Source: Anaerolineaceae bacterium
GTDB lineage: Bacteria > Chloroflexota > Anaerolineae > Anaerolineales > Anaerolineaceae
Length of the DNA: 36,717 bases
Direction: 5' to 3'
Assembly (NCBI GenBank): GCA_003446605.1
Contig: DMDF01000042.1
Span: 1-36,717 of the forward strand
Positions within the stretch are counted from its first letter, which is position 1, and the number at the start of each line of letters is the position of its first letter. A program made the translations under genes and the position numbers. Under the pieces are notes generated by a model. The model was not told where the DNA came from, searched no databases, and was given only the letters and a program-made list of their open reading frames with translations. Below are positions 8,883-16,505 of the stretch, one piece after another.

Positions 8883-10148
8883 CTACGGTTGACGAGATAA
8901 CACAATATTGTCGAGCTGATAGGAATATCCAGATTCAAGTAAATCCTGCACTTCAGTAATGAAGACGACTTTCATTTCTCGGTCTCGCCAGTACTCAACC
9001 GATGGAATCTCCGCTTCACCTTTGTAAAGATCATCCAAAAATAGCTGAACCACATAATTGGTAGGATCGAAAGAAACTGTAAGAGAATGCCATTCACCAA
9101 AGGAAAAAGAGAGTTCACCAATAAGCGCAATGGAATTATCCGGTTCGTGGATAGAACAATTGATCATCCCCTGTTCATCAGTGGGAGATATGCGGCACTC
9201 GAGGGAATACTGTGCTCCTTCAATTTGTACCAACTGCATACTCGTAAAGGTAGAGCTTCCGGGATCAACAAGTGGATCAAAAAAGAATTCCATGCGCAAC
9301 GCCTGCAACTCCTCAAGTAGGTAGGAGTTGCTGCTTTCCATGGAATAGACCACATCCACAATGGGGGGTTCCGCCATGATGACCAACGCTGTTCCATCAA
9401 AATTAATATTGAAATGGTTCTTGCCACGGTAACGATGGCTTACATTCCATTCCTCATGGAAGAAAGCATCATTGAAGGTCTCTTCCAGCCAAATTTCCCG
9501 CATATCCGGCGGTGGTACTACAACCGGTGTTATTTGAGCTTTCTGTACCGTCTCAACCGTCGAGGGAACAAGCCCAATCAAATAGATGATCAATACTACA
9601 AAAACAGGCATTAGCAACAAAATCGTTCGCGATCGTGGATTTTTCCACAGATTTTTCAATATCAGTATGGGTGTTTTTTTGGTTTCTGGTGATGCTGAAA
9701 ATTGTTCTTCTTCATCAATCCGTTTAAGGTACGCTTGAACATCTTTCACCAGAGATTCCAAAAAGATCGTAACATCTACCTTATTTCCTTTTTGTGTATA
9801 TGCATACAGGTAATGTTGTCGAAAACGAAGGGAGTGAAATATTTTAGGGAAGGGGTTTTTCTGTTTCCTATCCACGTTGGGAAAAATAAAGAAGGTTCCT
9901 GCTTTAGAATCTTGTTCGATTGCTTGGATGACTTCGAACAACTTCGCGTCCCGTTCCAATTCTAGGGTGTATAGAATAACATACGCTTGATTCGCTTTCA
10001 GGTTTTCTCCTGCAAACTCGGAGTTTTCATCTGCGATTATGATATTTTCTGGACTTAACCCCGTTTTACAAAGTGCTTGAAACACCCGCTTTGCAACCGC
10101 TTGCCGTGAAGAATGACTGAAAAGAAGAATCCTTTTTTGTGCTTCCAT
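8883..10148 (-). CDS. Divergent TIR-like, single-pass membrane protein with LamG-like ectodomain (first of three)
   Basis: 421 residues from the ATG at 10146-10148; the ribosome binding site is weak. The N-terminal 145 residues alternate strands and helices as in TIR (ILLFSHSSRQAVAKRVFQAL, then YVILYTLELERD, then TFFIFPNV) but the key glutamate region (KLFEVIQAIEQD) is not clearly conserved, so this may be a non-catalytic member. A basic stretch (KNLWKNPRSR) leads into a membrane helix at about 175-194. A Pro-rich juxtamembrane segment (ITPVVVPPP) then precedes a single LamG-like domain with WHSLTVSFDPTNYVVQLFLDD. It is the promoter-proximal gene; the second gene starts 7 bases after its stop. 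A possible -10 TATAGT lies near 10190-10196, with no good -35. Confidence 0.68.
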   Translation of the reverse strand: MEAQKRILLFSHSSRQAVAKRVFQALCKTGLSPENIIIADENSEFAGENLKANQAYVILYTLELERDAKLFEVIQAIEQDSKAGTFFIFPNVDRKQKNPFPKIFHSLRFRQHYLYAYTQKGNKVDVTIFLESLVKDVQAYLKRIDEEEQFSASPETKKTPILILKNLWKNPRSRTILLLMPVFVVLIIYLIGLVPSTVETVQKAQITPVVVPPPDMREIWLEETFNDAFFHEEWNVSHRYRGKNHFNINFDGTALVIMAEPPIVDVVYSMESSNSYLLEELQALRMEFFFDPLVDPGSSTFTSMQLVQIEGAQYSLECRISPTDEQGMINCSIHEPDNSIALIGELSFSFGEWHSLTVSFDPTNYVVQLFLDDLYKGEAEIPSVEYWRDREMKVVFITEVQDLLESGYSYQLDNIVLSRQP

Positions 10149-10556
10149 GTGCTGCTTTTAACGTATTTCCCTTATGAATGCTTGATTAAACTATATCATG
10201 AATTTTTAATAGCCAATTGGAATCAACAGCATAATTAACATAATGATGATAACTACCAGAATAATACAACAAGTGAGGTCATTGACAACTCTTTTTTTAG
10301 GTTTTCTGAAAGCGACTGATTTTTATCAAAATAAAACTATTGAAACAATAAGATATAGAAACCTTCATTTGTATATCTGATACCGATTTCTTCTTTTTTC
10401 AACATTTTTTACTTTACTGCCCACAAATTTATTGCCTTTTTTATCTCTGTGCGGCTAGTTTTCGATCTAAAATACGTTCGAAATAAAACTTGATTATAGG
10501 AAAACTATAATTCAGATTGGAATAGAAATACTGCTTGTGAGTAAAGGTTATTTCCA
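10149..10556. other. AT-rich intergenic region
   Basis: Roughly 400 bases with no gene I can support. It separates the first TIR-like gene from the dehydrogenase operon terminator. The right part carries a minus-strand open frame of 63 codons (10441-10632) that overlaps the terminator and has no ribosome binding site. The left part must contain the promoter for the TIR-like genes, but no well-spaced -35/-10 pair is evident. Confidence 0.5.
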
Positions 10557-10605
10557 GAAAAAAAAGAAAAACAGGAGCTCCAGGTAGAGTTACCATAGAG
10601 CTCCT
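10557..10605 (-). terminator. Intrinsic terminator of the 2-oxoacid dehydrogenase operon
   Basis: On the minus strand AGGAGCTC (10598-10605) pairs with GAGCTCCT (10573-10580) around a 17-base loop, and is followed by GTTTTTCTTTTTTTT down to 10557. Perfect eight-base stem plus T-tract, 70 bases after the E2 stop codon. Confidence 0.85.
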
Positions 10606-10675
10606 TGGTCTACTGTCGCACGTCACAGACAAAGTGGCGTTGGAAAGCTGAATCTTCGTTCTGGTAAGCTACTTT

Positions 10676-11833
10676 TTAGCTTAACTGTCCGGGTGTTTCT
10701 AATATCTGTTTTATCGTTTTTAAGAAAGCCGCTCCCGGCGCTCCATCCACTAGGCGATGGTCGATAGTAAGACTGAGCGTCAGCATGGCGCGTTGGGCAA
10801 CCTCCCCATTGTGAACAACCACTTTTTCGATGATGCGACCCACTCCCAGTACAGCCGCTTCTGGCGGGTTGATGATGGGAGTAAAGCCATCAATATCATA
10901 GGTGCCCAGATTGGTAACCGTAAAAGTGCCGCCACTATACTCGTCTGGTGTGATCTTTCCGGAACGCGTGCGCTCCACCAGTCGTCCGCGCATTTCTGCG
11001 ATCTCCCGTAAGGTCAGCTGATTGGCACGCGGGATGACCGGAACAATCAGACCATCTTCCAACGCCACTGCTATGCCGATATGGATCTCAGGGAGAATAC
11101 GAATGCGATCACCAATCAGAGTGGCATTGATATAGGGGTGTTGTTCCAACGCCAGAGCACAGGCACGCACTATCAGGTCGGTATAGGTCAGTGGATATTG
11201 CTGTTTGAGGCTCTCACGTAAGCTAACTAGTTCGGTTACGTCTGCTTCCGTGTGCAAGGTTAACTGAGCCATGCTCTGGATGCTTTCAAGCATGCGTTTG
11301 GCAATCAAGGCGCGAGGACCCGTGAAAGGGATTTCCCTTGCGACCGGCTGACGTTGTGTCAGAGAAGATGTATTCTTCGCTGAAATTTCTGGCTTTTGGG
11401 TTTGAAGATACGCCAGCACGTCCTCCTTAGATATTCTGCCTCCTTCGCCACTACCCGTCACCTGTGCAAGATCCACCTGGTTTTCACGAGCTACCCGCCT
11501 CGCCAAGGGAGATGCCATTATCTCAGTAATCTTTGCAGGTGCGGGAGGAACTTCTTGTTCCAGCTGATATGCCGATTCAGTGTCTTCCGTTTTTTCCACC
11601 TCCATGCGTGCTAAAACCTGATGTTTGTTTACAACATCCCCTTGTTGAGCGAGTATCTCAACCACTTTTCCATCGGCGGGTGCAGGGTAATCGTAGGCAA
11701 CTTTGGCAGCCTGCAACACAAGTAGTACTTCGCCTTTTTTAACCGGATCGTCCACCCGTTTCAGCCAGGTCACCACCACACATTCTTCCACTTCACCCAT
11801 TTCATCTGGGATTAGAATATCCAGATATGGCAT
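10676..11833 (-). CDS. Dihydrolipoamide acyltransferase (E2) of a 2-oxoacid dehydrogenase complex
   Basis: 385 residues; the ATG at 11831-11833 follows an AAGGAGG site. Residues 1-80 are a lipoyl domain, with the lipoylated lysine most likely K44 in LQAAKVAYDYPAP; the usual E-T/S-D-K-A context is replaced by Q-A-A-K-V. Next is a flexible linker, then a peripheral-subunit-binding domain (about 108-145: ASPLARRVARENQVDLAQV, GSGEGGRI). The catalytic acyltransferase domain (about 165-385) carries the active-site IDHRLVDG with H359 and D363. It transfers the acyl group from lipoamide to CoA. It is the third gene after E1alpha and E1beta; no E3 is present here, so E3 must come from elsewhere. Pyruvate, acetoin or branched-chain oxoacids are all possible substrates. 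Confidence 0.93.
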   Translation of the reverse strand: MPYLDILIPDEMGEVEECVVVTWLKRVDDPVKKGEVLLVLQAAKVAYDYPAPADGKVVEILAQQGDVVNKHQVLARMEVEKTEDTESAYQLEQEVPPAPAKITEIMASPLARRVARENQVDLAQVTGSGEGGRISKEDVLAYLQTQKPEISAKNTSSLTQRQPVAREIPFTGPRALIAKRMLESIQSMAQLTLHTEADVTELVSLRESLKQQYPLTYTDLIVRACALALEQHPYINATLIGDRIRILPEIHIGIAVALEDGLIVPVIPRANQLTLREIAEMRGRLVERTRSGKITPDEYSGGTFTVTNLGTYDIDGFTPIINPPEAAVLGVGRIIEKVVVHNGEVAQRAMLTLSLTIDHRLVDGAPGAAFLKTIKQILETPGQLS

Positions 11834-11842
11834 GCAACCTCC

Positions 11843-12853
11843 TTATGCAGCCGCCAACCCACGAGCGTTAGCGACAATGGTCTCTAGCGATGGTTGGATA
11901 AATTGTTCCATCGGTCGGCTGTATGGAATCGGTACATCAGGAACAGCCAGCCTTTTCACCGGGGTATCCAGGTACTCCAGCGCTTCCTCTGCCACGATGG
12001 CAGACAGTTCGCCGGAAAGCCCAAAGCTTTTATAGTCTTCATCCACAATCAACAGCCGATGGGTCTTCTGAACGGATTGAATGATAGTTTTCTTATCCAG
12101 AGGTACTACCGTGCGTAGATCGATAACTTCGGCTTCAATTCCTTCAGCGGCTAATTTCTCGGCTGCATCCAAGCTACGCTGTAACATTAGTCCCAATGAA
12201 ACGATGGTGACATCTTTCCCTTCCCGTTTAATATCCGCCACACCAAATGGGATAGTATAGGGCACTTCCGGAACTGGTCCCGTCGCCCGTGGGTTGGGGG
12301 TCATCCATCCCAGTCCTTGCGTACCTTTGTGGAAAAAATACATTACCGGGTTATCGTCCCTGATAGCCTGGATCATCAATCCTTTTGCATCATAGGGGGA
12401 AGAAGGTACTACAATCTTGATGCCGGGGATATGAGCAAACATTCCGTAGAGACACTGTGAATGCTGGGCTGCGTCACCGTAACCGCCGCCCATTGCCAGC
12501 ATGACCACCATGGGTATCTTAACCGTCCCACCTGACATATAGTGGATCTTAGCCATATGGTTGATCAGTTGATCGGTCACCACCCCGGTAAAATCAGCAA
12601 ACATGATCTCAACAATCGGGCGCATGCCTTCCATGGCTGCTCCGATCCCAGCCCCCACAAATCCTGTTTCTGAAATGGGAGTATCCATAATCCGTTCCGG
12701 TCCAAACTTTTGTAGCAAACCTTCCGTTGCCCCAAAAATTCCTCCGTATGCTCCAATATCCTCTCCCATTACAAATACATCCTGATCGCGTTCCATCTCC
12801 TGAGCGATTGCTTCTGCAATCGCCTTTGATTGAGTTAATAATCTCTCTGTCAT
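11843..12853 (-). CDS. 2-oxoacid dehydrogenase E1 component, beta subunit
   Basis: 336 residues from the ATG at 12851-12853, preceded by AAGGAG; an upstream in-frame TTG is unlikely. Diagnostic segments: VFVMGEDIGAYGGIFGATEG, RIMDTPISETGFVGAGIGAA, and PIVEIMFADF in the pyrimidine-binding half. The C-terminal transketolase-like half has EVIDLRTVVPLDKKTI. Together with the alpha subunit it forms the thiamine-diphosphate-dependent decarboxylating heterotetramer. It lies between E1alpha (71 bases upstream) and E2 (9 bases downstream). The overall style (AMGGGYGDAAQHSQ) is shared by acetoin and pyruvate dehydrogenase beta subunits, so the substrate cannot be decided. Confidence 0.94.
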   Translation of the reverse strand: MTERLLTQSKAIAEAIAQEMERDQDVFVMGEDIGAYGGIFGATEGLLQKFGPERIMDTPISETGFVGAGIGAAMEGMRPIVEIMFADFTGVVTDQLINHMAKIHYMSGGTVKIPMVVMLAMGGGYGDAAQHSQCLYGMFAHIPGIKIVVPSSPYDAKGLMIQAIRDDNPVMYFFHKGTQGLGWMTPNPRATGPVPEVPYTIPFGVADIKREGKDVTIVSLGLMLQRSLDAAEKLAAEGIEAEVIDLRTVVPLDKKTIIQSVQKTHRLLIVDEDYKSFGLSGELSAIVAEEALEYLDTPVKRLAVPDVPIPYSRPMEQFIQPSLETIVANARGLAAA

Positions 12854-12924
12854 GGGTTTCTCCTTATTTAACAAACTAACCTGTTGAACAGTTAATTTGA
12901 CACAATTACTTTGATTGTTTCGAG

Positions 12925-13911
12925 TTAAGCGAAAACATTTTCCAGAGCTTCTTCCGGAGCTGGGAAAGGACTTTCGCGAGCAAAAGTCTCTGCCTCTGCG
13001 ACTAAGCCAGTCATCTCAACCTGAATGGATTCGGCTTCTGCATCCGTGAGCCAGCCCTTTGCTTTCATCTTTTCGCCCAGGATCACAATAGGATCCTTTT
13101 CCTTCCAGGATTCTTTTTCACCCTTAGACAAATAGCCTTCTGCATCACCTTCGAAGTGACCGCGAAATCGGTAGCAAGCCGCTTCGATGAGACTTGGTCC
13201 TTCACCACGTCTGGCACGAGCAACTGCTTCTTGCGCAGCTTCATACACAGCAATTACATCCTGCCCATCGACCTGCACAGCCGGTATGCCGTAGGCTACA
13301 CCACGCTTTACATTACTTTCAACCGAGGTAGAAATTGTCTTGGGAACAGAGATAGCATACAGATTATCTTCAATTACCGCCACCAGAGGTAATTTCCAAA
13401 CTGCTGCCAGATTCATCGATTCATGAAAAGCTCCGGCATTTGCGGCTCCCTCACCTAGGAAAGCAACAGCAACCCGGTCTTCGTTATGTTTTTTCATCGC
13501 CAGTGCCCCGCCTACGGCTTGCGGTATTCCAGCGGCAACAATTCCACCACAGCCAAAATGCAGATCGGGATCAAAGAGATGCATATGCCCGCCATACCCG
13601 TGACAAAGCCCCGTTTTTCTGCCGAATATTTCAGCCATCATTTTCTTCAGATCCACACCCTTGGCAATGATATGACCATGCGAACGGTGCGTCCCGGATA
13701 CCCAATCATCTTTTCGTAAGTGAGCACACACGCCCGTGGCGACCGCTTCTTGACCTGTATAAAGGTGCATTTCGCCCGGAATCACACCTGCCGCGATATC
13801 AAAAGCTGGGAGTTTTCCTTCGTAATAAACAACCCCGAGACGATCTTCAACAGCACGAATTTTTGACATCGTACGGTATAAATCTAGTAAGACTTCTTTG
13901 CTTAGAGCCAT
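12925..13911 (-). CDS. 2-oxoacid dehydrogenase E1 component, alpha subunit (pyruvate/acetoin type)
   Basis: 328 residues from the ATG at 13909-13911, chosen because AAAGGAGAG lies just upstream; the longer frame has no such site. The thiamine diphosphate motif is FLGEGAANAGAFHESMNLA, ending in VAVIEDN. Other landmarks are GEMHLYTGQEAVATG, WVSGTHRSHGHIIAKG and YRFRGHFEGDAEGY. The HFEGD region and RKTGLCHGYGGHMH are typical of the AcoA/PdhA family. First gene of the E1alpha-E1beta-E2 operon, which begins about 280 bases after the IclR gene on the same strand. Regulation by that IclR protein is plausible, but the palindrome found at the iclR promoter is not seen upstream of this gene. Confidence 0.94.
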   Translation of the reverse strand: MALSKEVLLDLYRTMSKIRAVEDRLGVVYYEGKLPAFDIAAGVIPGEMHLYTGQEAVATGVCAHLRKDDWVSGTHRSHGHIIAKGVDLKKMMAEIFGRKTGLCHGYGGHMHLFDPDLHFGCGGIVAAGIPQAVGGALAMKKHNEDRVAVAFLGEGAANAGAFHESMNLAAVWKLPLVAVIEDNLYAISVPKTISTSVESNVKRGVAYGIPAVQVDGQDVIAVYEAAQEAVARARRGEGPSLIEAACYRFRGHFEGDAEGYLSKGEKESWKEKDPIVILGEKMKAKGWLTDAEAESIQVEMTGLVAEAETFARESPFPAPEEALENVFA

Positions 13912-14190
13912 AATCCACTCTCCTTTTTGCCCTAATTCCATCCATTGACTTTGGATAGTATGTTTTATTTACACATTACGCGGCTATCAAACCCCAAAAG
14001 GAATAGCAAAACTGACCCTGACAAGCATATAATCTGTAGAGTAAACAATTACCATTAAATTTCGGGGGATAGCAATGGGAAAAGCGCTTACGATCTAACC
14101 GATCTTTACCTCCTTTCCTCTTGTATAAAGGAATCTTGACTTACGACAATATCCAAAACAGTTTCAAACTTTTAATCGAGTCCTGTATTC

Positions 14191-15012
14191 TTACCAAGCA
14201 TGTCCGCCATAGCCAAGTATGCTCATCATCCGCGTTGCATCTTTTGCTGCATGAACGATCTTTGGTATCAACTCTTCACCAAACCGATAGTACCGGCTAC
14301 CCGGTAAAGCAATGGCAATTGAAGCTAGGATTTCGCCTCGTGCGTCAAATATCGGGGCACCAATACAGAACACATCCGGGAAATATTCTTCTTTATCAAG
14401 ATAAAAATCTTGCTGGCGCATCTCTTTTAGATTCAATTTAAACTCATCAATACTGGTAATTGTATTGAGCGTATATTCAATCATTCTATGATTGGATAAA
14501 AAAGAATCTAATTGGTCTTCAGTGAGATGTGCAAGGATAGCTTTACCCAAAGCAGTAGCATGATTGGCTTCACAAAAGCCGACTTCCAGCGCCCGGACAC
14601 GCACTGAAAGAGGGCTTTCTGCAACGACAGCTATCGTGATCTCTTCTCCATCCCATATGGATAGGTAGGCTGTCTCTTGGGTAGCCTCTTTTAAATTAAA
14701 AACATTCGGAGTAAGGTTTTTTACCAGTTGTGCTGGAGAAGCTTTACCATGAACTGTGTAACCAATTTTCCCGCTCAATCGAAAAAGAAGAGTGTCTGGA
14801 TCTTTTATAATATAGCCGCTTACCCTCATGGTATTGATAAGGTGATAGCAAGTACTCAAGTTCAATTCAAGCAGGTGACTAATTTGTTTTGCATTCAATC
14901 CATCGGAATATTGGGCAAGTAATTCAAGAATTTTTAGCGATCGTTGCACAGAGCTAATGAGATCATTGGGTAATTCTGCTGATTGAGTAGACGTAGATAA
15001 CTCATCGTACAC
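14191..15012 (-). CDS. IclR-family transcriptional regulator
   Basis: 273 residues from a GTG start (15010-15012) with GAGGGAG upstream. N-terminal winged helix-turn-helix, about 19-75: SVQRSLKILELLAQYSDGLN, AKQISHLLELNLSTCYHLIN. The C-terminal IclR effector-binding domain, about 95-260, has ALGKAILAHLTEDQ, a DKEEYFPDVFCIGAPIFD segment and the AIALPG strand. It binds DNA as a dimer and senses a small carboxylate in known relatives; the effector here is unknown. Its own promoter is flanked by two matching palindromes, indicating autoregulation. The dehydrogenase operon downstream is the natural further target, by position only. Confidence 0.93.
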   Translation of the reverse strand: MYDELSTSTQSAELPNDLISSVQRSLKILELLAQYSDGLNAKQISHLLELNLSTCYHLINTMRVSGYIIKDPDTLLFRLSGKIGYTVHGKASPAQLVKNLTPNVFNLKEATQETAYLSIWDGEEITIAVVAESPLSVRVRALEVGFCEANHATALGKAILAHLTEDQLDSFLSNHRMIEYTLNTITSIDEFKLNLKEMRQQDFYLDKEEYFPDVFCIGAPIFDARGEILASIAIALPGSRYYRFGEELIPKIVHAAKDATRMMSILGYGGHAW

Positions 15013-15052
15013 GATAAAACTCCCTCTTCACAAAACAAAAAGACGATATATC

Positions 15053-15077
15053 GTTTATTTCAAATAATGAAATAAAC
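15053..15077. promoter_or_regulatory. Palindrome in the iclR leader (putative operator 1)
   Basis: GTTTATTTCA (15053-15062), spacer AATAA, TGAAATAAAC (15068-15077): a perfect ten-base inverted repeat. Its core TTTCA-N5-TGAAA recurs 82 bases upstream. It lies just after the predicted start of iclR transcription, a repressing position. Confidence 0.65.
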
Positions 15078-15102
15078 TGAAGATATTGGTTTTTTCAATA
15101 TT

Positions 15103-15130
15103 ATTATAGCAGTACTATACAAGTTATCAA
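15103..15130 (-). promoter_or_regulatory. Sigma70-type promoter of the iclR gene
   Basis: On the minus strand TTGATA (15125-15130), 16-base spacer, TATAAT (15103-15108). Perfect -10, five of six bases of the -35. Transcription would start near 15096, leaving a leader of about 85 bases that contains operator 1. Confidence 0.75.
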
Positions 15131-15139
15131 CAGTCTTAT

Positions 15140-15154
15140 TTTCATATTATGAAA
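15140..15154. promoter_or_regulatory. Second palindrome upstream of the iclR promoter (putative operator 2)
   Basis: TTTCA (15140-15144), TATTA, TGAAA (15150-15154), followed by T. Same core and spacing as the site at 15053-15077; the two centres are 82 bases apart, close to eight helical turns, with the promoter between them. Confidence 0.55.
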
Positions 15155-15442
15155 TGAGGGTGGGGAAATCAACCTTTTCCGCCAAATTATCTCAAGTAAA
15201 GGGTAATTAACCAGAAATAATAAGAGGTGCGTTTAACCCGAACGCTTATCAAGCGAATTTACCTTTGTCATTTATTCTATTCCGGGATATCTTTCAAACA
15301 GGAAAGCTTCTTTATTACGGTTATCACTATCTGAGGAAAAATGTATACTATTTACCTTCCTCAAACGATTTATGCACCACACTGGATCTATGGCGAATGC
15401 TAATCCGTTGTTATTTGAGTGGTAAGAATATGACCTCAGAAT
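15155..15442. other. Intergenic region between iclR and the DUF368 gene
   Basis: About 290 bases downstream of the DUF368 stop and upstream of the iclR control region. I see no convincing gene, no hairpin with a T-run, and no repeat. A plus-strand open frame beginning at 15265 runs antisense into the DUF368 gene and has no ribosome binding site. Confidence 0.5.
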
Positions 15443-16303
15443 TCAAACGATACTCTCGTGGGGATGTTTCTCATCCAGTTTCGCCAAACCATAGGAACAC
15501 GCTGCACCAACCACGAATAAAACCCCACAAATCGCAATCGTCCAGCCGCTTACATCCCCCGGGATGATCGCCAACGTCGAGCCAACCACAATACCAAGAA
15601 TGAAGTGATACATGAAAGCGTAGTATTTTTTAAACAGCCAGGAAACCAGTTTGGCAAAAGCAAACACACAAATGATCAATCCCAGTGCAAGTGGAATGAT
15701 GACACTAAAATCGAGGTGAGCAATACCACTCGCCATCGGCTGGTAAAGACCTAGGTAGATCAAAAAATTGGAAGGGCTCATTCCAGGTACCACTACACCC
15801 AACCCGATCAGTGCACCGCTCAAGAGCCAATTAACAAAGGTCTGCTCTAACGTCACACTTTTAATGGTTTCCATCCAATGTAGAAAAACAAACATTCCGA
15901 CCGACATGATTACCAGCACCCACCAATGCTGTGGTTTTCTCCCCTCTTTTCCAGCAGTTTTGAACAAAGATGGAAAGGTGCCTGAAATAAAACCGATGAA
16001 AAGCCAGGTAAATTGTGCTGCATAATTGGTAAATGCAAAATCAACCACCGCTGAAAACGCCACAATCCCCAGAACCAACCCAATGCCTACCGGTAGGAAA
16101 AAGAGTAGGTTCTTCATGAATTTATCTTTTAAGTTACCCAAAAATTTCATCAGGGGCTCATACAATCCAAAGACCACCGCCAGAACTCCCCCCGATAAAC
16201 CCGGAACGATTCCACCAATACCAACGATCATGCCCTTGATAAGACGAATGAACCAATCGAGCACAGCATTTTTTTGTTTGGTAACATCAGTTGTGGTTGA
16301 CAT
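15443..16303 (-). CDS. DUF368 polyprenyl-phosphate transporter family protein (PopT-like)
   Basis: 286 residues. Two ATGs are adjacent (16304-16306 and 16301-16303); the second is five bases from AAGGAG and is preferred. Both family signatures are present: GIGGIVPGLSGGVLAVVFGLYEPL is the first inverted half (residues about 29-52, listed here as GIGGIVPGLSGG and AVVFGLYEPL) and GVVVPGMSPSNFLIYLGLY is the second. Eight or more hydrophobic segments span the protein, giving the two-fold pseudosymmetry of the family. DUF368 proteins have been described as flippases that return undecaprenyl phosphate across the membrane for cell-wall and polymer synthesis; that function is carried over from the family. 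It is monocistronic here, with 199 bases separating it from the ATPase gene. Confidence 0.9.
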   Translation of the reverse strand: MSTTTDVTKQKNAVLDWFIRLIKGMIVGIGGIVPGLSGGVLAVVFGLYEPLMKFLGNLKDKFMKNLLFFLPVGIGLVLGIVAFSAVVDFAFTNYAAQFTWLFIGFISGTFPSLFKTAGKEGRKPQHWWVLVIMSVGMFVFLHWMETIKSVTLEQTFVNWLLSGALIGLGVVVPGMSPSNFLIYLGLYQPMASGIAHLDFSVIIPLALGLIICVFAFAKLVSWLFKKYYAFMYHFILGIVVGSTLAIIPGDVSGWTIAICGVLFVVGAACSYGLAKLDEKHPHESIV

Positions 16304-16416
16304 CATTTCTCCTTGTGAGGACCCTCATTGAACAGTTATTGGCAGCCAGTTTTAAGTGACATTCCTATCAAAACCGTTGTTCATGACCACCATGAATTAT
16401 AAACGCTTATCCGTTA

Positions 16417-16461
16417 TCTTTATTTGAAGAAAAAACCAAATTACCAAACTTGAAATAAAGA
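16417..16461. repeat. AT-rich inverted repeat downstream of the P-type ATPase gene
   Basis: TCTTTATTTGAAG (16417-16429) faces CTTGAAATAAAGA (16449-16461): 12 of 13 bases pair around a 19-base spacer. It lies 45 bases after the ATPase stop and about 115 bases before the DUF368 start, so it could be a weak terminator for the first or a control site for the second. No T-run follows. Confidence 0.4.
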
Positions 16462-16505
16462 ACCTGCCTATTTTACCTGAAAATAATCTCTTCAATAGCT
16501 GTAAG

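Noticed and set aside
5671..10148. Reading the TIR-like genes as a known anti-phage system (for example Thoeris)
   Set aside because: No ThsA-like effector or other known partner is encoded nearby and the proteins are membrane-anchored with ectodomains, so no named system can be claimed.
10441..10632. 63-codon minus-strand open frame
   Set aside because: It overlaps the dehydrogenase terminator hairpin, has no ribosome binding site and no recognisable motif.
15265..15567. 100-codon plus-strand open frame
   Set aside because: Starts without a ribosome binding site in an intergenic region and runs antisense into the DUF368 gene; composition does not look coding.
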